Shown: positions 34,427 to 45,133 of the stretch, piece by piece
Layout: each line of letters starts with the position of its first letter
How positions within the stretch are numbered: the first letter of the stretch is position 1
Notes under the pieces: model-generated
The model's database searches: none
What the model saw: only the letters and a program-made list of their open reading frames with translations
Told to the model about the DNA's origin: nothing
Assembly (NCBI GenBank): GCA_000310025.1
Contig: FN649728.1
Span: forward strand, 1,317,169 to 1,381,168
Direction: 5' to 3'
Length of the DNA: 64,000 bases
Origin: Ectocarpus siliculosus
Lineage: Eukaryota > Sar > Phaeophyceae > Ectocarpales > Ectocarpaceae
Program-made: the position numbers and the translations under genes

Positions 34427-36341
34427 ATGGCCCCAAAGAACTCACCACCCTCAAAGGGAAAAGAAGCAGTCAAGGACCTGAAGGCCTCGGCAAGTCCCAT
34501 CGCTGTGGCTCAGGCACAGGTAGCGCACACGTTCGGCAAGCTAACGGATGTAATACAAGAGTTACAAGATGCGGTCGAGAAGGAGCGCGTGGCCGTGGAC
34601 ACGGATAAGCTCAACAAACCAGGCCATGGCGCCCACAACTTTGGGCAGCCCATCCTCCCTTTGGGCGACCTGAAAGACAGAATCGACGACACGATGACCA
34701 ACACGCTGTATGCCTTCATCGACAAGTTCAACCAGTTTCCGAAGACCGCCGGCATCCCCCAGCTGCTGCTGCCGCGGTTGTTTCTGGAATGCTTCAACGA
34801 CGTCCAGGAACATTACCGCCAGTTCATCGAGCCCATCTTGTCTCCCAACGGTTCGAAGACAGCTCCCGCCCTACTTCGCGACCACCTGTCGAACAACTAC
34901 CAGGAACTCTTTCTCCTGACGCCGAGCGAGAAACGCGACCGCACCATCCAGCATATTCTCGGCAATATTGGTGGGCACCTTCGTACTCAACGCACTCTTG
35001 CAGACAACGAGCTTAATTGGGTCATCAATGAGACCGGTCTAGGTGCGTTAGTGCACAAATACCGGGAGATAATGGTCCACGTGCGCCTTCAACCAACTCC
35101 GGCAACCTTCAGCACTGACTGCGGGATGTTCCTGGAAGTAGTGAAGAACAAAACGTGGAGTTTGACCGTACAACAACCCACCGCCGCCGGGGTGCAGCCT
35201 TTCGACCCCAAACGTCATTCGTCATCTGTAGACGCCATGGGCACTTCGGAAGGAGACTTGTGTGTTGTGGTGTTTCCCGCCATGGAGGTGGACGGGGTGA
35301 GGTGCACCATCAGCTACACGTTGTGCTTGGACCGGCATCAGGCAGAGCTCGTCGCTGCACCAGGTACTTGTATTGTTTTTCCATTGATTTACATACCCGC
35401 CCCATCGTTTCCGGTCAGATATGTACACAAATAACGGAACCCCCAACCCCAACCCTACACAAATCGAAAATTATGTAGCGAATGAACTACACAACCGTGC
35501 CACAATAGCGCACCGGAAACAAAATCATCCCAACACCGTCCTTCTACACCTTCCCAGCATAACACACGGAAAGTATACACATGACGGCTACCAAACGAAC
35601 GGTCTTCTTGTTGAACCTGTTACCCACAGGGGAGATATTGCTGTATGCTCCTGGGGAAACCGTATGCATAAAAATATTGTCTAGGTAGCTGCGCCGACAT
35701 GAACTACTTGCTGATCTATGCTAGACTCATTATTTTTCTGTGGATAGAGATGGATTAGTTGTGTCGTACTAAGAAAAATAAAAACAGTGGCGAATGAATG
35801 TGTATAACGTTCTGTGAAACATCCCGCCAGGCATAACACGATCTACTCCAGCTCCCCCATGCTGCCAATTGTTGGTTTCAGTACATACCCCGGTACAATA
35901 TTGCGAACGTTTGTTGTGAGCGCAGCCCCAATCCTAAACTCGTTTCGTCTCCTGAGAGGGTCACCTACACAGCCCAGCCGGTAAGGGTTCACTCGTTTCC
36001 AAGGTTCAATTGTCCAGTGCGAAAAAGTATTTAGTTTGAGTTCGCACCATTTCACTCACTGTTTGTGCCCAACCCCTACCTCGTCCTCGGCGACTATTGT
36101 AGGTCCCAACACGACCCGGCAACCTCCCAATCAAGTCGACGTGCACATCATGCCCGTGCGGGACCAACTCGATGTTTGGAACTCTACCCCGGAATCCCTG
36201 AGAACGGTGGAGCAGCTGCGCAAGACGGTGGTCGTCATTGGCAAGATGCTCGCAGCTCTTGAACACCTGCCCGGTTACGACGCCAGGAATGCCTTCTGTG
36301 ACCTGGGACAAGACATGAATCAAGCGCGGTATTCCAGGTAG
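34427..36341 (+). CDS. unknown conserved 391-aa protein, copy 2, two exons
   Basis: The model is join(34427..35363, 36103..36341), with exon lengths 937 and 239 nt exactly as in copy 1 and the same ACCATGG start, splice phase and stop. The longer upstream start of copy 1 is not available here, because the upstream frame has no nearby ATG. The first ~137 residues are identical to copy 1 also at synonymous sites. The later part carries about 17-18 scattered replacements (for example Phe to Ser, Asp to Ala, Lys-Lys-Lys-Pro to Lys-Asn-Lys-Thr). The intron is 739 nt against 679 nt in copy 1. No frame break is seen, so both copies are probably expressed genes. Function is unknown. Confidence 0.8.
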
Positions 36342-37332
36342 ACCACATGGAAGCTGAAGATGGCGTTATGCTCTACTCATGATAATATACCTCGTCGGAC
36401 CGTGCTCAGAATCCGTCCGGACAGCATGGTCACAAACTGACAAAGTAGCGAAGAAAAAAATCGTGATTTCCACATTGTCCGACTCTACACGGAACGGGAA
36501 CAACCTAGAAAAGATCGGATGCCGCAACTCCTAAACATGAGAGAACAGCGAAGAAGCGGTATTGGTGGGAAATCGAGAACCAACCAGTGATCTTGTCCGT
36601 GGCGTGGACGGGCAGCTATTCTCTTTACCTTCGTGCTGCAACAATCGATACGCGCCCTTCTTGCGACATTCGGATACTATGTCAAAATTTCAAGGGTCAC
36701 ATTTCGGTTGACCTTTCCAGGTTGGCGACGTTTCCCCCACGATAGTACACTGTAATTCTGTGACGTTGTTTGTTTGTACCATGTACTTTTCCATTGTAGG
36801 GCATGACGGTATGCCGCGAACAACTTCAGGACTTGTACGTGGCGTATCTGTTCAACCGAACAACAATGATCTACTACTTGTACGTCGTTCGAACTCTGTT
36901 TGCTGCCTCGTCTTCATGGTGACGGTTTCAAAAGGAGAACGGGACGTGTTTGAAGCATGCCGTGTACCAATTTCCCCGGAACAACCATGCCTACGCGAAA
37001 ATGCAGCAATGCAAGTTGTCGTCGTTGTTGTTGTTTCTTCGCGTAGTCATCCGTTGCGATCTCTGCTAAGGACATTCTAACATCCGTCCTGCTTCAACTG
37101 CTGCGGATGCCATCCGTGACCACTATTATAGTTCTTTACCCCCCGGAAAGGGGATACATACAATGAACAACGTGAACAGATGACCCTGTAATCCAACAAC
37201 ATAAAAAACTACGGGCCTTGCATTCGAATGTAGTCCAATTTTGTTCCAACCCCTGCATCGCCAACTGCGTTTGTCGTCCAATATGCGTTCACATTGATTG
37301 ACTTGGCCCGCGTGCACATCAATGACACGCAC

Positions 37333-37508
37333 CAGGTGGGGCGCTCGCGTAAGCTGGTTCAACGCCAATCAGGTCCACGGCGCGGAACGCCTTGTCGACT
37401 GGGAGAAACAGTAGTCGGCCGCCGCCTGAAAGAAGTGCTTGGTCGAGGAATACAACCTCATCCTCAGTTGATCTCACCCACAGTACGCCCAGCAGGCCCA
37501 AGTCCAGT
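37333..37508 (-). CDS. conserved exon of unknown minus-strand gene, copy 2
   Basis: Homologue of 14495-14667, with one extra in-frame Leu codon (GLLGVLWV) and about nine substitutions (STEDEVVFLDQALLS). The donor and acceptor positions are conserved. Confidence 0.45.
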
Positions 37509-38689
37509 CTTGGATCGGGCCGTGGAAGTGTAAGCACCATGGTGATGTTCGGCGTATCATCTTTGGCAGGGTGTTGTTCCTAATGGGGGACCCTTCATGT
37601 ACAACGAACCCACACGTTGGTGTGAGCCTTACAAAGAGAAAAGCATAATGTATAATGGGGGGTCATCGGATCAGCCGCATGGTTGTTATTGTTCTCAGAA
37701 GCTTGCGTGGCGCCATTTGAGCCCGTTTCATGTTGAAGTCGCCTACAAAATATCATATGCCGGGAAGGATCTCGTTGGTTGCTGGCCAGTCTATTTTCGC
37801 AGATCTCATAGCTTGCACATCGAAAGTCCTTGCGTGTCATCAGCTCTTTGTACTCAGCCCATCCGCTTGAGGGCTTGCTTCTCCGTGTAGAGCTTTAAAA
37901 TATGAATTGATTACGTGCGTTCCTGTTGGGTGACACGGTTGTTGACGTGAGGCCCGGGAATGAAAAGCCGAGAGAAGGGTAGAGTAGGAATACCAAGGCC
38001 GGGGGGAGGCTAGAATGGAGGAGGGGAGTGCTCGACGTCTTGGATCGCCGTTCGTCTTGGCCCGATCGTAGACCCTCGTTGTCGAAATCAGCCAGACTTC
38101 GCGCGAGACTTCCCGCCTCGGTGCCGCAATAGGCCGAGGACAACGGCAACTGGTAGTTTGTGACCATCCTCGTCAATCACGCGGAACCTGTGGTGGATGT
38201 TCTCGGGTGGGCGGGGGTGGGTGGATGGGGGTTCGGTGTGTCGAGTCAGGCGGCCGGGGCACTTGAGGGGTGGTGTCCTGTCGAAGCAATGCAAACAGGG
38301 GTTACATGCAAACCGCTCCGCCATAGGGTGACGCGTGCGTACACTTCGTGTTAAAATGTTTGACGGTGGTTCATGTTCGCTATAGGTAAAGGTATGGCGT
38401 GTCTGCGACCTTTCTTGTCTTGTGTTTTCTCATTTTCCATGGAGGGGCGCCCATTTTCATGTTCGTGAGAAAGGCTGATCCGAATTTCTTGTATTTTTTG
38501 CTTTTCGGGGTGCTAGATGGGGTTGTGGCCATACCATGCCCATTACGGCCCCACATGCATAGGTCTTGTCAATTGGATCCTCGTTTTTTTTCTCTGTCTG
38601 AAGTTCCCCAGGGCGGTGAACGTGGAGTTTTGTCAATAATGCATGCTATTGTACGTAGCCGTATTGTTCTGAACACTGCCAGTCCAAAC

Positions 38690-38800
38690 CGGACGATGTT
38701 GTTCCCGAGAGGAACGCGAGATGGCATCGGCGGCAATACTTGCCGCGGTAGGCATCCACGAAAGGACGACAGACAAGCCATACGCTATCTGGAGATCATC
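38690..38800 (-). pseudogene. possible RNase H C-terminal fragment, copy 2
   Basis: Encodes SWMPTAASIAADAISRSS on the minus strand, like copy 1. The spacing to the catalytic-type segment at 39398-39567 (about 700 bp) exceeds a continuous RNase H domain. An intron or an insertion would be required. Confidence 0.35.
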
Positions 38801-39397
38801 ACACATGAGAAGAAGAAGGTCGTGCATGTCACGGCTTTTCGATCGTCCGCAGCTAACGATACCATGTGTATTGTGTACAGTAGTTCCAAGTTGTTGCGGC
38901 CCCCTCCCACCGCCAAACTATTTCGGTGACTGCGGCGCATGTTGAAAGCCCCAATGTAGCGCTTGCCAACCCTTCTTCTCTTTCAAATTCCTCTCCCATG
39001 CCGTTATCCGCCGCGGTTTCCGCGAGAGACTGCCCGAGCAAGTCCCTTACTCAAAATGAGAGAGGGAGTAGTAGTGGGACAACATGCCAGCTGCGGGGTG
39101 GCCGTCGCGCACACAACAAGACACCCCCCCGGCCCCCTTCCGAGAACAATATCGCGAAACATTGCCTATTATTTTGTATCAACCGATACGCTGGGCCGCG
39201 GAGATGTACTCGGTGACCGTGCGCAAGGTTGAGCTTTCCCTTCGTTCCGCATCTGCTAAAACGCCCTCTGCTCCCTCAACCTCTCCCCAAAATGAATGTG
39301 TAAACCGACTCCTTGGGTTGCGGCAGACGTATCGTCTGTGGCAATAGCATACGCCACAGAGGCTATAGAGTACGCTCGTCCGTGAGTCGAAGAGCTG

Positions 39398-39567
39398 AAA
39401 CAGCAACGGCTGAATCCACGATCGCGTGCCCAGCCGCGGGTGATTATCCCAGCCACTGATTTGTTGTCAACGACGACTGACATGACGCACGGCTCTAGGG
39501 AACCTACGTTGGTACACAATTGTCGCAGGAGGTGGAACAGGGCGAGCATCTCCGCAATCATACGCAT
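39398..39567 (-). pseudogene. possible RNase H-like fragment, open, copy 2
   Basis: An open stretch contains AEMLALFHLLRQLC and, 28 residues after the Glu, VMSVVVDNKSVAGIITRGW. Helix-borne Glu followed by a beta-strand Asp (VDN) resembles RNase H E and D residues in retroelements. No reverse transcriptase motif (such as YxDD) was found upstream. The source could be a retroelement or a host gene. Copy 1 is frameshifted at this point. Confidence 0.35.
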
Positions 39568-39949
39568 GACAACCGTTCACCCGACAAAACATCCACCTCT
39601 AGGAAATGTCTCATGACCGTTTTCACGATCCCTCACACCCATTCGGTGGAGGAGGCGTCGGATGCCCCGCTGGAAAAAGAGGCGGGAAAATGCTGCCACC
39701 GGGGTTCGGGTGATGTGGGGAACATTGTCAGCAAGTGGTGGAGTCCTAAGCATGTCGTTACTGGTGTCGTACTTGATCAAACATAGCCCGTGGCCTACCA
39801 TGAGGAAGCCGGCCGGCCCGCAGCTGCCCTGCTCGTGAAAAGCCCACGATAGTACTACAGTAGAGAACAGTGGTGAGCAAAGCCGCCACGGTTCTGTTTT
39901 AGTTTCCTTTCTTCTGGTGATATGCTCACGGCACACCGAGGTACTGCTG

Positions 39950-40060
39950 AGGTATCATCGCCCGAAGGTCGGAATTCTTGGGCAGTAACAATTTCCCTAA
40001 CATACACGACACGAGCATGATGGCGTGGGCTACCTCGTACGCCGCCACTCCTTGTTCTCT
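39950..40060 (-). CDS. conserved coding segment, intact in copy 2
   Basis: The segment reads YEVAHAIMLVSCMLGKLLL then PKNSDLRAMIPQQYLGVP. It is frame-intact, unlike the copy 1 homologue, which has lost one base. Not recognised. Confidence 0.35.
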
Positions 40061-40358
40061 GGACATCCGTGCGTGGCTGGAACATTTGTTTCGCAAGAGT
40101 CACCGAGGTACACACGAGAGCCGTAAAGAACAAACACTAACCAGCTTCGCTTCGCTGAGGGCATGCTACAGCAAAGGACTCAGCAAGTAGCTGGAAGGAA
40201 CTACGGAAAACCCGCAATCAATCAACGCGATCGCAGGAGCGCCCGAAAAGCGGCTGCAGACAAGAGTATCCCATACTGTGATGAGATATGAGACGAAGGG
40301 TGCGCCATGTTGTGATAAGACGCGGGAAGCTCCACGGACACATTATCTCTATCTTTAC

Positions 40359-40478
40359 CATGTACAGTAGTGCATTGTCAAGCATGAAATCGGCGTTGAC
40401 GAGCGGCCTAGGCTCCTCCACCGACGTTGGCACCGCGGTCCTACCGAGGCTCCCGGTCAGCGCGTTGTCGCAACTTTT
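40359..40478 (-). CDS. conserved exon of unknown gene, copy 2
   Basis: Homologue of 17578-17700: DNALTGSLGRTAVPTSVEE then LVNADFMLDNALLYM, with donor ATG|GTAAAG. Both splice-like ends are kept. Confidence 0.4.
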
Positions 40479-40816
40479 CAGCAGCGACGGGTATCATACC
40501 TAACAACCGTTCGTAGAATTCGGAAGGAACGTGGTCGTGTCGCGGTCGAGCTAACGACACTGAACATTTCCCTCCGAAGGGCACCACGCGACAGAATCGA
40601 ATCACAAATGGTCCCACAATGCGCTGTGTGACGCACTCTCGGGGCGCGCGCAGACGATAGTGGGACGGAGGGAGTCAACCGAAGGCCACCGTTCGGGGGG
40701 GTTCTCGAAGCCCGAGTAGAGTGTCTCATACAGGTAGGAAGATGTTGGCCCGCGGGGGGGAAATGACGCATGACTCCCACCTATCCCTCTCTCGAATCTG
40801 TCGTTCACCGGTGAGG

Positions 40817-41460
40817 TTAACACGGACCTACTGTAGCGGTCGAACTCGCAGCCATGCATTCGGCGATGAGCATGCGAAACACCATCGGTTGTACACGCCG
40901 CCCCCCGTCCTCAAATTTCACTCGCTGACTCCGATGCTGGCGCCTAGCCTGAACTTGTATCGGGCCAGTTCCATCGCTCTCTCTGTTGCGATGTGTGACC
41001 CCGTGACGAAACGTCTTCCGGCGGCGACGTTCAGGCACCTCCGGCCGTTTCGCCGACGCCGCGGTTGTGTACGTCATGCCCCTCTCCTACGCGGTTTCTA
41101 TCGTCGAGGGCAACGCCGACACAACACTTGTTTTCGTCAGTACCGAAGCAGTGCATGTCGTTGCGGAGTTAATCATGGTTTTATGCCCATCGTAGTTCAA
41201 GCGGTTGAAAGCCTCCGAACGTGCCCTTGCATGTTGCACCTGCCTTCTGCCAGAGTTGCTCTCGCCTTCTCGCCGGACTATGTCTTGCTTTGCATCACCC
41301 TCTGTGTCGTCAGCTGGGAGGGGGAGGTCAGGCTCGAAGGGTACGTTTTTCACACCTGACGCCACGTGGTTGCGAAAACAAACTCAAACATAACGCGTAC
41401 AGCACATGGATGAATCTCGCTCATCCGGTGCTTGGTCAAGACTTGCATCCACGACTTAGT
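40817..41460 (-). pseudogene. decayed relic of copy 1 membrane/Cys-rich genes, copy 2
   Basis: The Cys-rich exon start (CTTGCAG at 41461) is followed at once by in-frame TAA (41458-41456). After about 120 bp the sequence jumps across the 3.9-kb deletion (near 41338). Downstream text matching the 18069-18472 ORF of copy 1 (THRNRESDGTGPIQVQARRQ) is preserved only in pieces in other frames. The membrane exons are gone. Copy 2 cannot encode the copy 1 protein. Confidence 0.65.
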
Positions 41461-41617
41461 CTGCAAGGGACATGTGTCGTCGTATTGTTCCTCACACAAT
41501 CATCGACGCAAATCGAAGCCGGTATAGAGTTTGTTTCCGGTCCTCGAATCCTTAACCTACATGACGATGAGCGGTCCACCATGCCGCACATCGCAATGCT
41601 TCAAATGGGATTCACAC

Positions 41618-41855
41618 CTCGACCACCAGTATTTTTCTCAGGAACGCCAGCCTACGCAGCCGGCTGAGGCGACTTGATGGCTTGATTCGGATGATCTTCT
41701 CCAATCTGCTCTGCAATGTCTCCCCCGACAAGTTGTCGAGGACCGGGAGCAAGAGGTCTGGACAGAGTAGGATCTTCTTGAACCCGAGATCTTTATGCCG
41801 GAAGCTCGACTGCAGCTCCAACTCGATAGTTCTTTCGAGGATCCGGAACGGGAAC
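41618..41855 (-). CDS. conserved exon, copy 2
   Basis: Homologue of 22719-22956: same 238-nt length, CTGTAG acceptor and GAG|GTGTGA donor, open throughout (IELELQSSFRHKDLGFKKIL). It stays open although its downstream partner exon is destroyed. This suggests recent inactivation or an alternative gene structure. Confidence 0.5.
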
Positions 41856-43224
41856 CTACAGGACAAGACACAATGGTTGGCGAGAAAAAGAGGAGCAACG
41901 GGACGCTCTGCTCACCTCACGAGGCCAACGCTAACGTTTCTCCTGATAATCTTCCAGCTAGGCGGTTCATGCAACCTGTAAAATACGAAGAGGCAGCACT
42001 TCGAATCCAGGGGGCTGAACTAGGATACCCATGTTCGAATATCGGACCCTTGCTGATCGACAGATGAAGCCGATGTGATAGTTGGTAGTGTGGAACACCA
42101 TCAGACGGTGAGTTGTATGACTCGCAGGGGGGGGGGGGGAGGGGGGCATTCAACGGAAGAGCCAGCGAGGCAGAGCCAGCGAGTTTCAAACAGCAGCTGC
42201 ATTACCGTAATCCGTGCCCCTTGCTGCCGCTCAAGTACCACACCCAAATGTTGCATCATATATAAAGAAACCTTATGACCGAATCTCGATGATTTTCATT
42301 AAACCGAAATTCACTCTACCGATGAGTGCAGTTAGTATTGAGAACCCGTTCGCTTTATTAGATTTTCCGTCTTTTCACGTTGCGCGCCCCGTTGCAATCC
42401 TTCGAACATGCCGTGCGGAACATCACCGGGACACTTCACTACCAGCTCCTGGGAGTTGCCGCAGGCTTTGCTGCAGTCTTCACGACAGCGAGGCTTGCGT
42501 TTTGAGGTATTGTGATACAAGCATGATTTGGCCCACCGGATGAGAGGTCAGTATCAAACGCGGGTGTCACCGCCGGTAGCACTTTCGGTGTTCTGTCCAC
42601 CGTCTATTGGGGGGATTGACATTAGACCGTGGTTCGGAGTATGCATACGAACAACAGAATAGGGGAAGAGAGGAACGCCTCTGCTCCTTGCCTTTTCCCT
42701 CGTTGATGTTTCCTCTTCATATGCCCAACACCGACAACGTTCCCTGCACCCACAAGGAAATATGGTGGAGGGCAAGGCAGCTATGGTATGCCTTTACGAT
42801 GCCGATATCGACGGAAAATCATGCGATTTCATCCAGGTGCTACCTCGTAGACTATAATAAGAAGGATTTTCGACGGTCATCGGAGGCTGCCGGGTTGCAA
42901 ACAAACATGTTTCAACAAGGCAATATGTGTAGTCGGCTCTGCCATCGCGCCACCTTGGCTGTAATGCCTGTTATCGAAATCGCTGAAGAAAATCCGCTCC
43001 TACTTGCGTCCTGACGCATTGGAAACTGTTGGGATATCACAAGAAATTCCTCCAGGCAGAAATATTGAGTATCTCAAACAGGGAGAAAACAAAACACCTT
43101 CGCCCGAAAAAAAGGCAATACACGTGAAGAAGGTCTACAATCATGCGTAGTTCGAAATCACCGTCAACGAGCGAATGGCAGCTGAATCCTTCAAAATAAC
43201 AATACTGGTGAGTATTTCGCCGAA

Positions 43225-44148
43225 GGCTAGGGGCTAATCGTGCAATAGGGCGGTGTTTCCACTTACCCTTAGCATCAAACGTTGAGAGTCGGTTGAATGT
43301 TTGCACAATTAGGGTGTGCATCAGGTAGGCTTGTAACGTTGTAACGGAGACCCAAGAATGTCCGAGTCCAAAATAAAGCCTTTTGAATACAGTGGCCGAG
43401 TGGGCGTCAATTATTCGATGCATACGGTGGGCTGATGTCATGACGTTTTGCACCCCACAAGCCCTGCAGCACCAGTCAGGGTGTCGACACAACGGGACAG
43501 GAGAACGTGCGTATGTACTATGTTGTAGGAGGGGCACCCCGAAGGCCGCACAGTAATAAGTGTCATGATAAGGTGAACGGCGAGGAAAAAGATCCAAATA
43601 TTTTGTTAGAACCACAACATTGAGTCGAAATCAACGGACTCAGCTCCAGGATGTCTCGTGTTCCTGGACGCAAACCAAAACTTCGAAGCCCGAGCCCTAA
43701 AGCGTGGGCGCGCATCGCAGTCCGTACCTGGAGAAAAAAACGCCTTGTCGTCTTCACATTGCAACTAGGAGCCGTCAGAAATAATGATCCACGAACCAAA
43801 CATCCTACAAGTACGCCAACGCCGCACATGGTCACAGGTGAAGCACCCTCCGAAAACCCAGTCCTCGTTTACATCCCTAGTGAGTGGCACATGGAAAAAG
43901 GGAAACAACCGACAAACAACCGACCAAGAGGAATCGCAACTAAAAACAATATATATATGCGAGGAAGACTTTACCCGCTACGTTTACCAGCACCGGGTTG
44001 TATTTATCTAACATGACACACACAGACCATTTGAGAGATGGAAAGCAACGACAAGAAAAGCGAAGACACTGCCCACCCGGCATGCATAATCCGTAGAGTT
44101 TTGGAACAACTCGGACCAAAATATCGAAACACCAGTTAATTCCTGTCG

Positions 44149-44182
<34 letters not shown>

Positions 44183-44188
44183 ACTCAC
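43225..44188. other. no gene recognised; (TTG)n microsatellite
   Basis: No supported exon is present. A (GTT)n run lies at about 44146-44180 and gives an artefactual poly-Thr frame on the minus strand. A short basic frame at 43651-43800 (RVPGRKPKLRSPSPKAWARI) has no splice context. Confidence 0.4.
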
Positions 44189-44277
44189 ATTAAATACCAT
44201 TCCGTTCTCTCTGCCCAGTACCTTCATCTGTCCGTAACAGTCCAACACTTGACGGGGTCGATTCCCGTGGTCACAGG
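44189..44277 (-). CDS. NGM-type exon cassette, left copy
   Basis: An 89-nt candidate exon lies between GTAAGTTAG| and AAT|GTGAGT (phase 1 in, 0 out). It encodes CDHGNRPRQVLDCYG, then KVLGRENGMVFN. The tail pattern YG..x.V.G..NGM.F is shared with 53734-53828, which has the same phases. A second, diverged copy lies in opposite orientation near 49128-49215. Not recognised. Confidence 0.4.
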
Positions 44278-44365
44278 CTAACTTACCCAAAAAAGGTGTA
44301 CGAAAATAAAAAGGACCCGATGGGTCCGCAAGACAATAGAAGTCAACGACAGACAGTCTAGGCCA
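44217..44365 (+). repeat. inverted repeat, left arm (partner 49060-49215)
   Basis: Shares GGTCGATTCCCGTGGTCACAGG, split here as GGTCGATTCCCGTGG and TCACAGG, plus GGGTCCGCAA and CAACGACAGA with the reverse complement of 49060-49215. The two arms bracket a ~4.7-kb gene-bearing segment. The repeat includes the exon cassette, so it may be a duplicated exon rather than transposon ends. Confidence 0.6.
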
Positions 44366-45133
44366 CTCCGCTCGCCTCTACACGCCATGCGAGGTAACCC
44401 TATATCGGAGAAAAAAAAAGACACAGGAAAAGAAACAGGAAAAAGGAAAAATAAAAAGAAGAAAAAGCAGTGCACCCGAAAAATAACAATATAGTAGTGA
44501 AGTATATAGACTAACCCGGAAACGTCTTGCCGCTCACGAGTAAACCTTAGTTCAACAGGCCTGAGTTTAGACCTACGCCCCCCCCCGCTCCTCCGAACCC
44601 CTAGAATACCGAAGGTAATACACGTCCTCCGGCACACACTTACTGATATACCGAAAAAAATAAAAGAAGAACTAAAACATGTGGGCAAAAAAAGCATCTC
44701 GGACCTACGACGTACAGTACCATGCGCACCCTCCCCTCAAGGTAAGCAACCCTCCCGCCAACGCTCTCACGGACACACCGGCACCAGCCCGCACCCCCGC
44801 CAAACATCATACTCCCAACCCCCGTGGCAATGACAAACACCGTAACCCCCTCCAAATTTGTTCGTCCGTTGACTCCCCGCCCCTTCCCTATGCCCGATAA
44901 GAACCTTAACCCTTTACGCCTACAATCGGCGCCAATGCCTAAAAGAAAACGCAACAGCATTCCCATAGCTACTCGCCTTTCCCTACATACAAACAATCAG
45001 GCACCATCCCCTAACCTTGCTCTCCACGAGGAATACATCCACCAACCCACGCTTCCTGGCACGCGAAAGCAGCACGACATAGTCAGACCTACACCAAGGA
45101 CAGGCAGACATCACCCGTCGTCGACTCCGGAGA

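Larger units (their letters stand above)
32516..43224 (+). repeat. segmental duplication copy 2 (direct)
   Basis: This is the direct homologue of 9757-24247, about 10.7 kb, lacking the 3.9-kb block. It starts 8.3 kb downstream of the end of copy 1. It has its own changes: a 48-bp tandem duplication at 33730-33830, deletions, and a premature stop in the Cys-rich exon. Confidence 0.9.

Noticed and set aside
44140-44290. Poly-Thr protein
   Set aside because: Encoded by the (TTG)n microsatellite beyond a GTGAGT donor, hence intronic.
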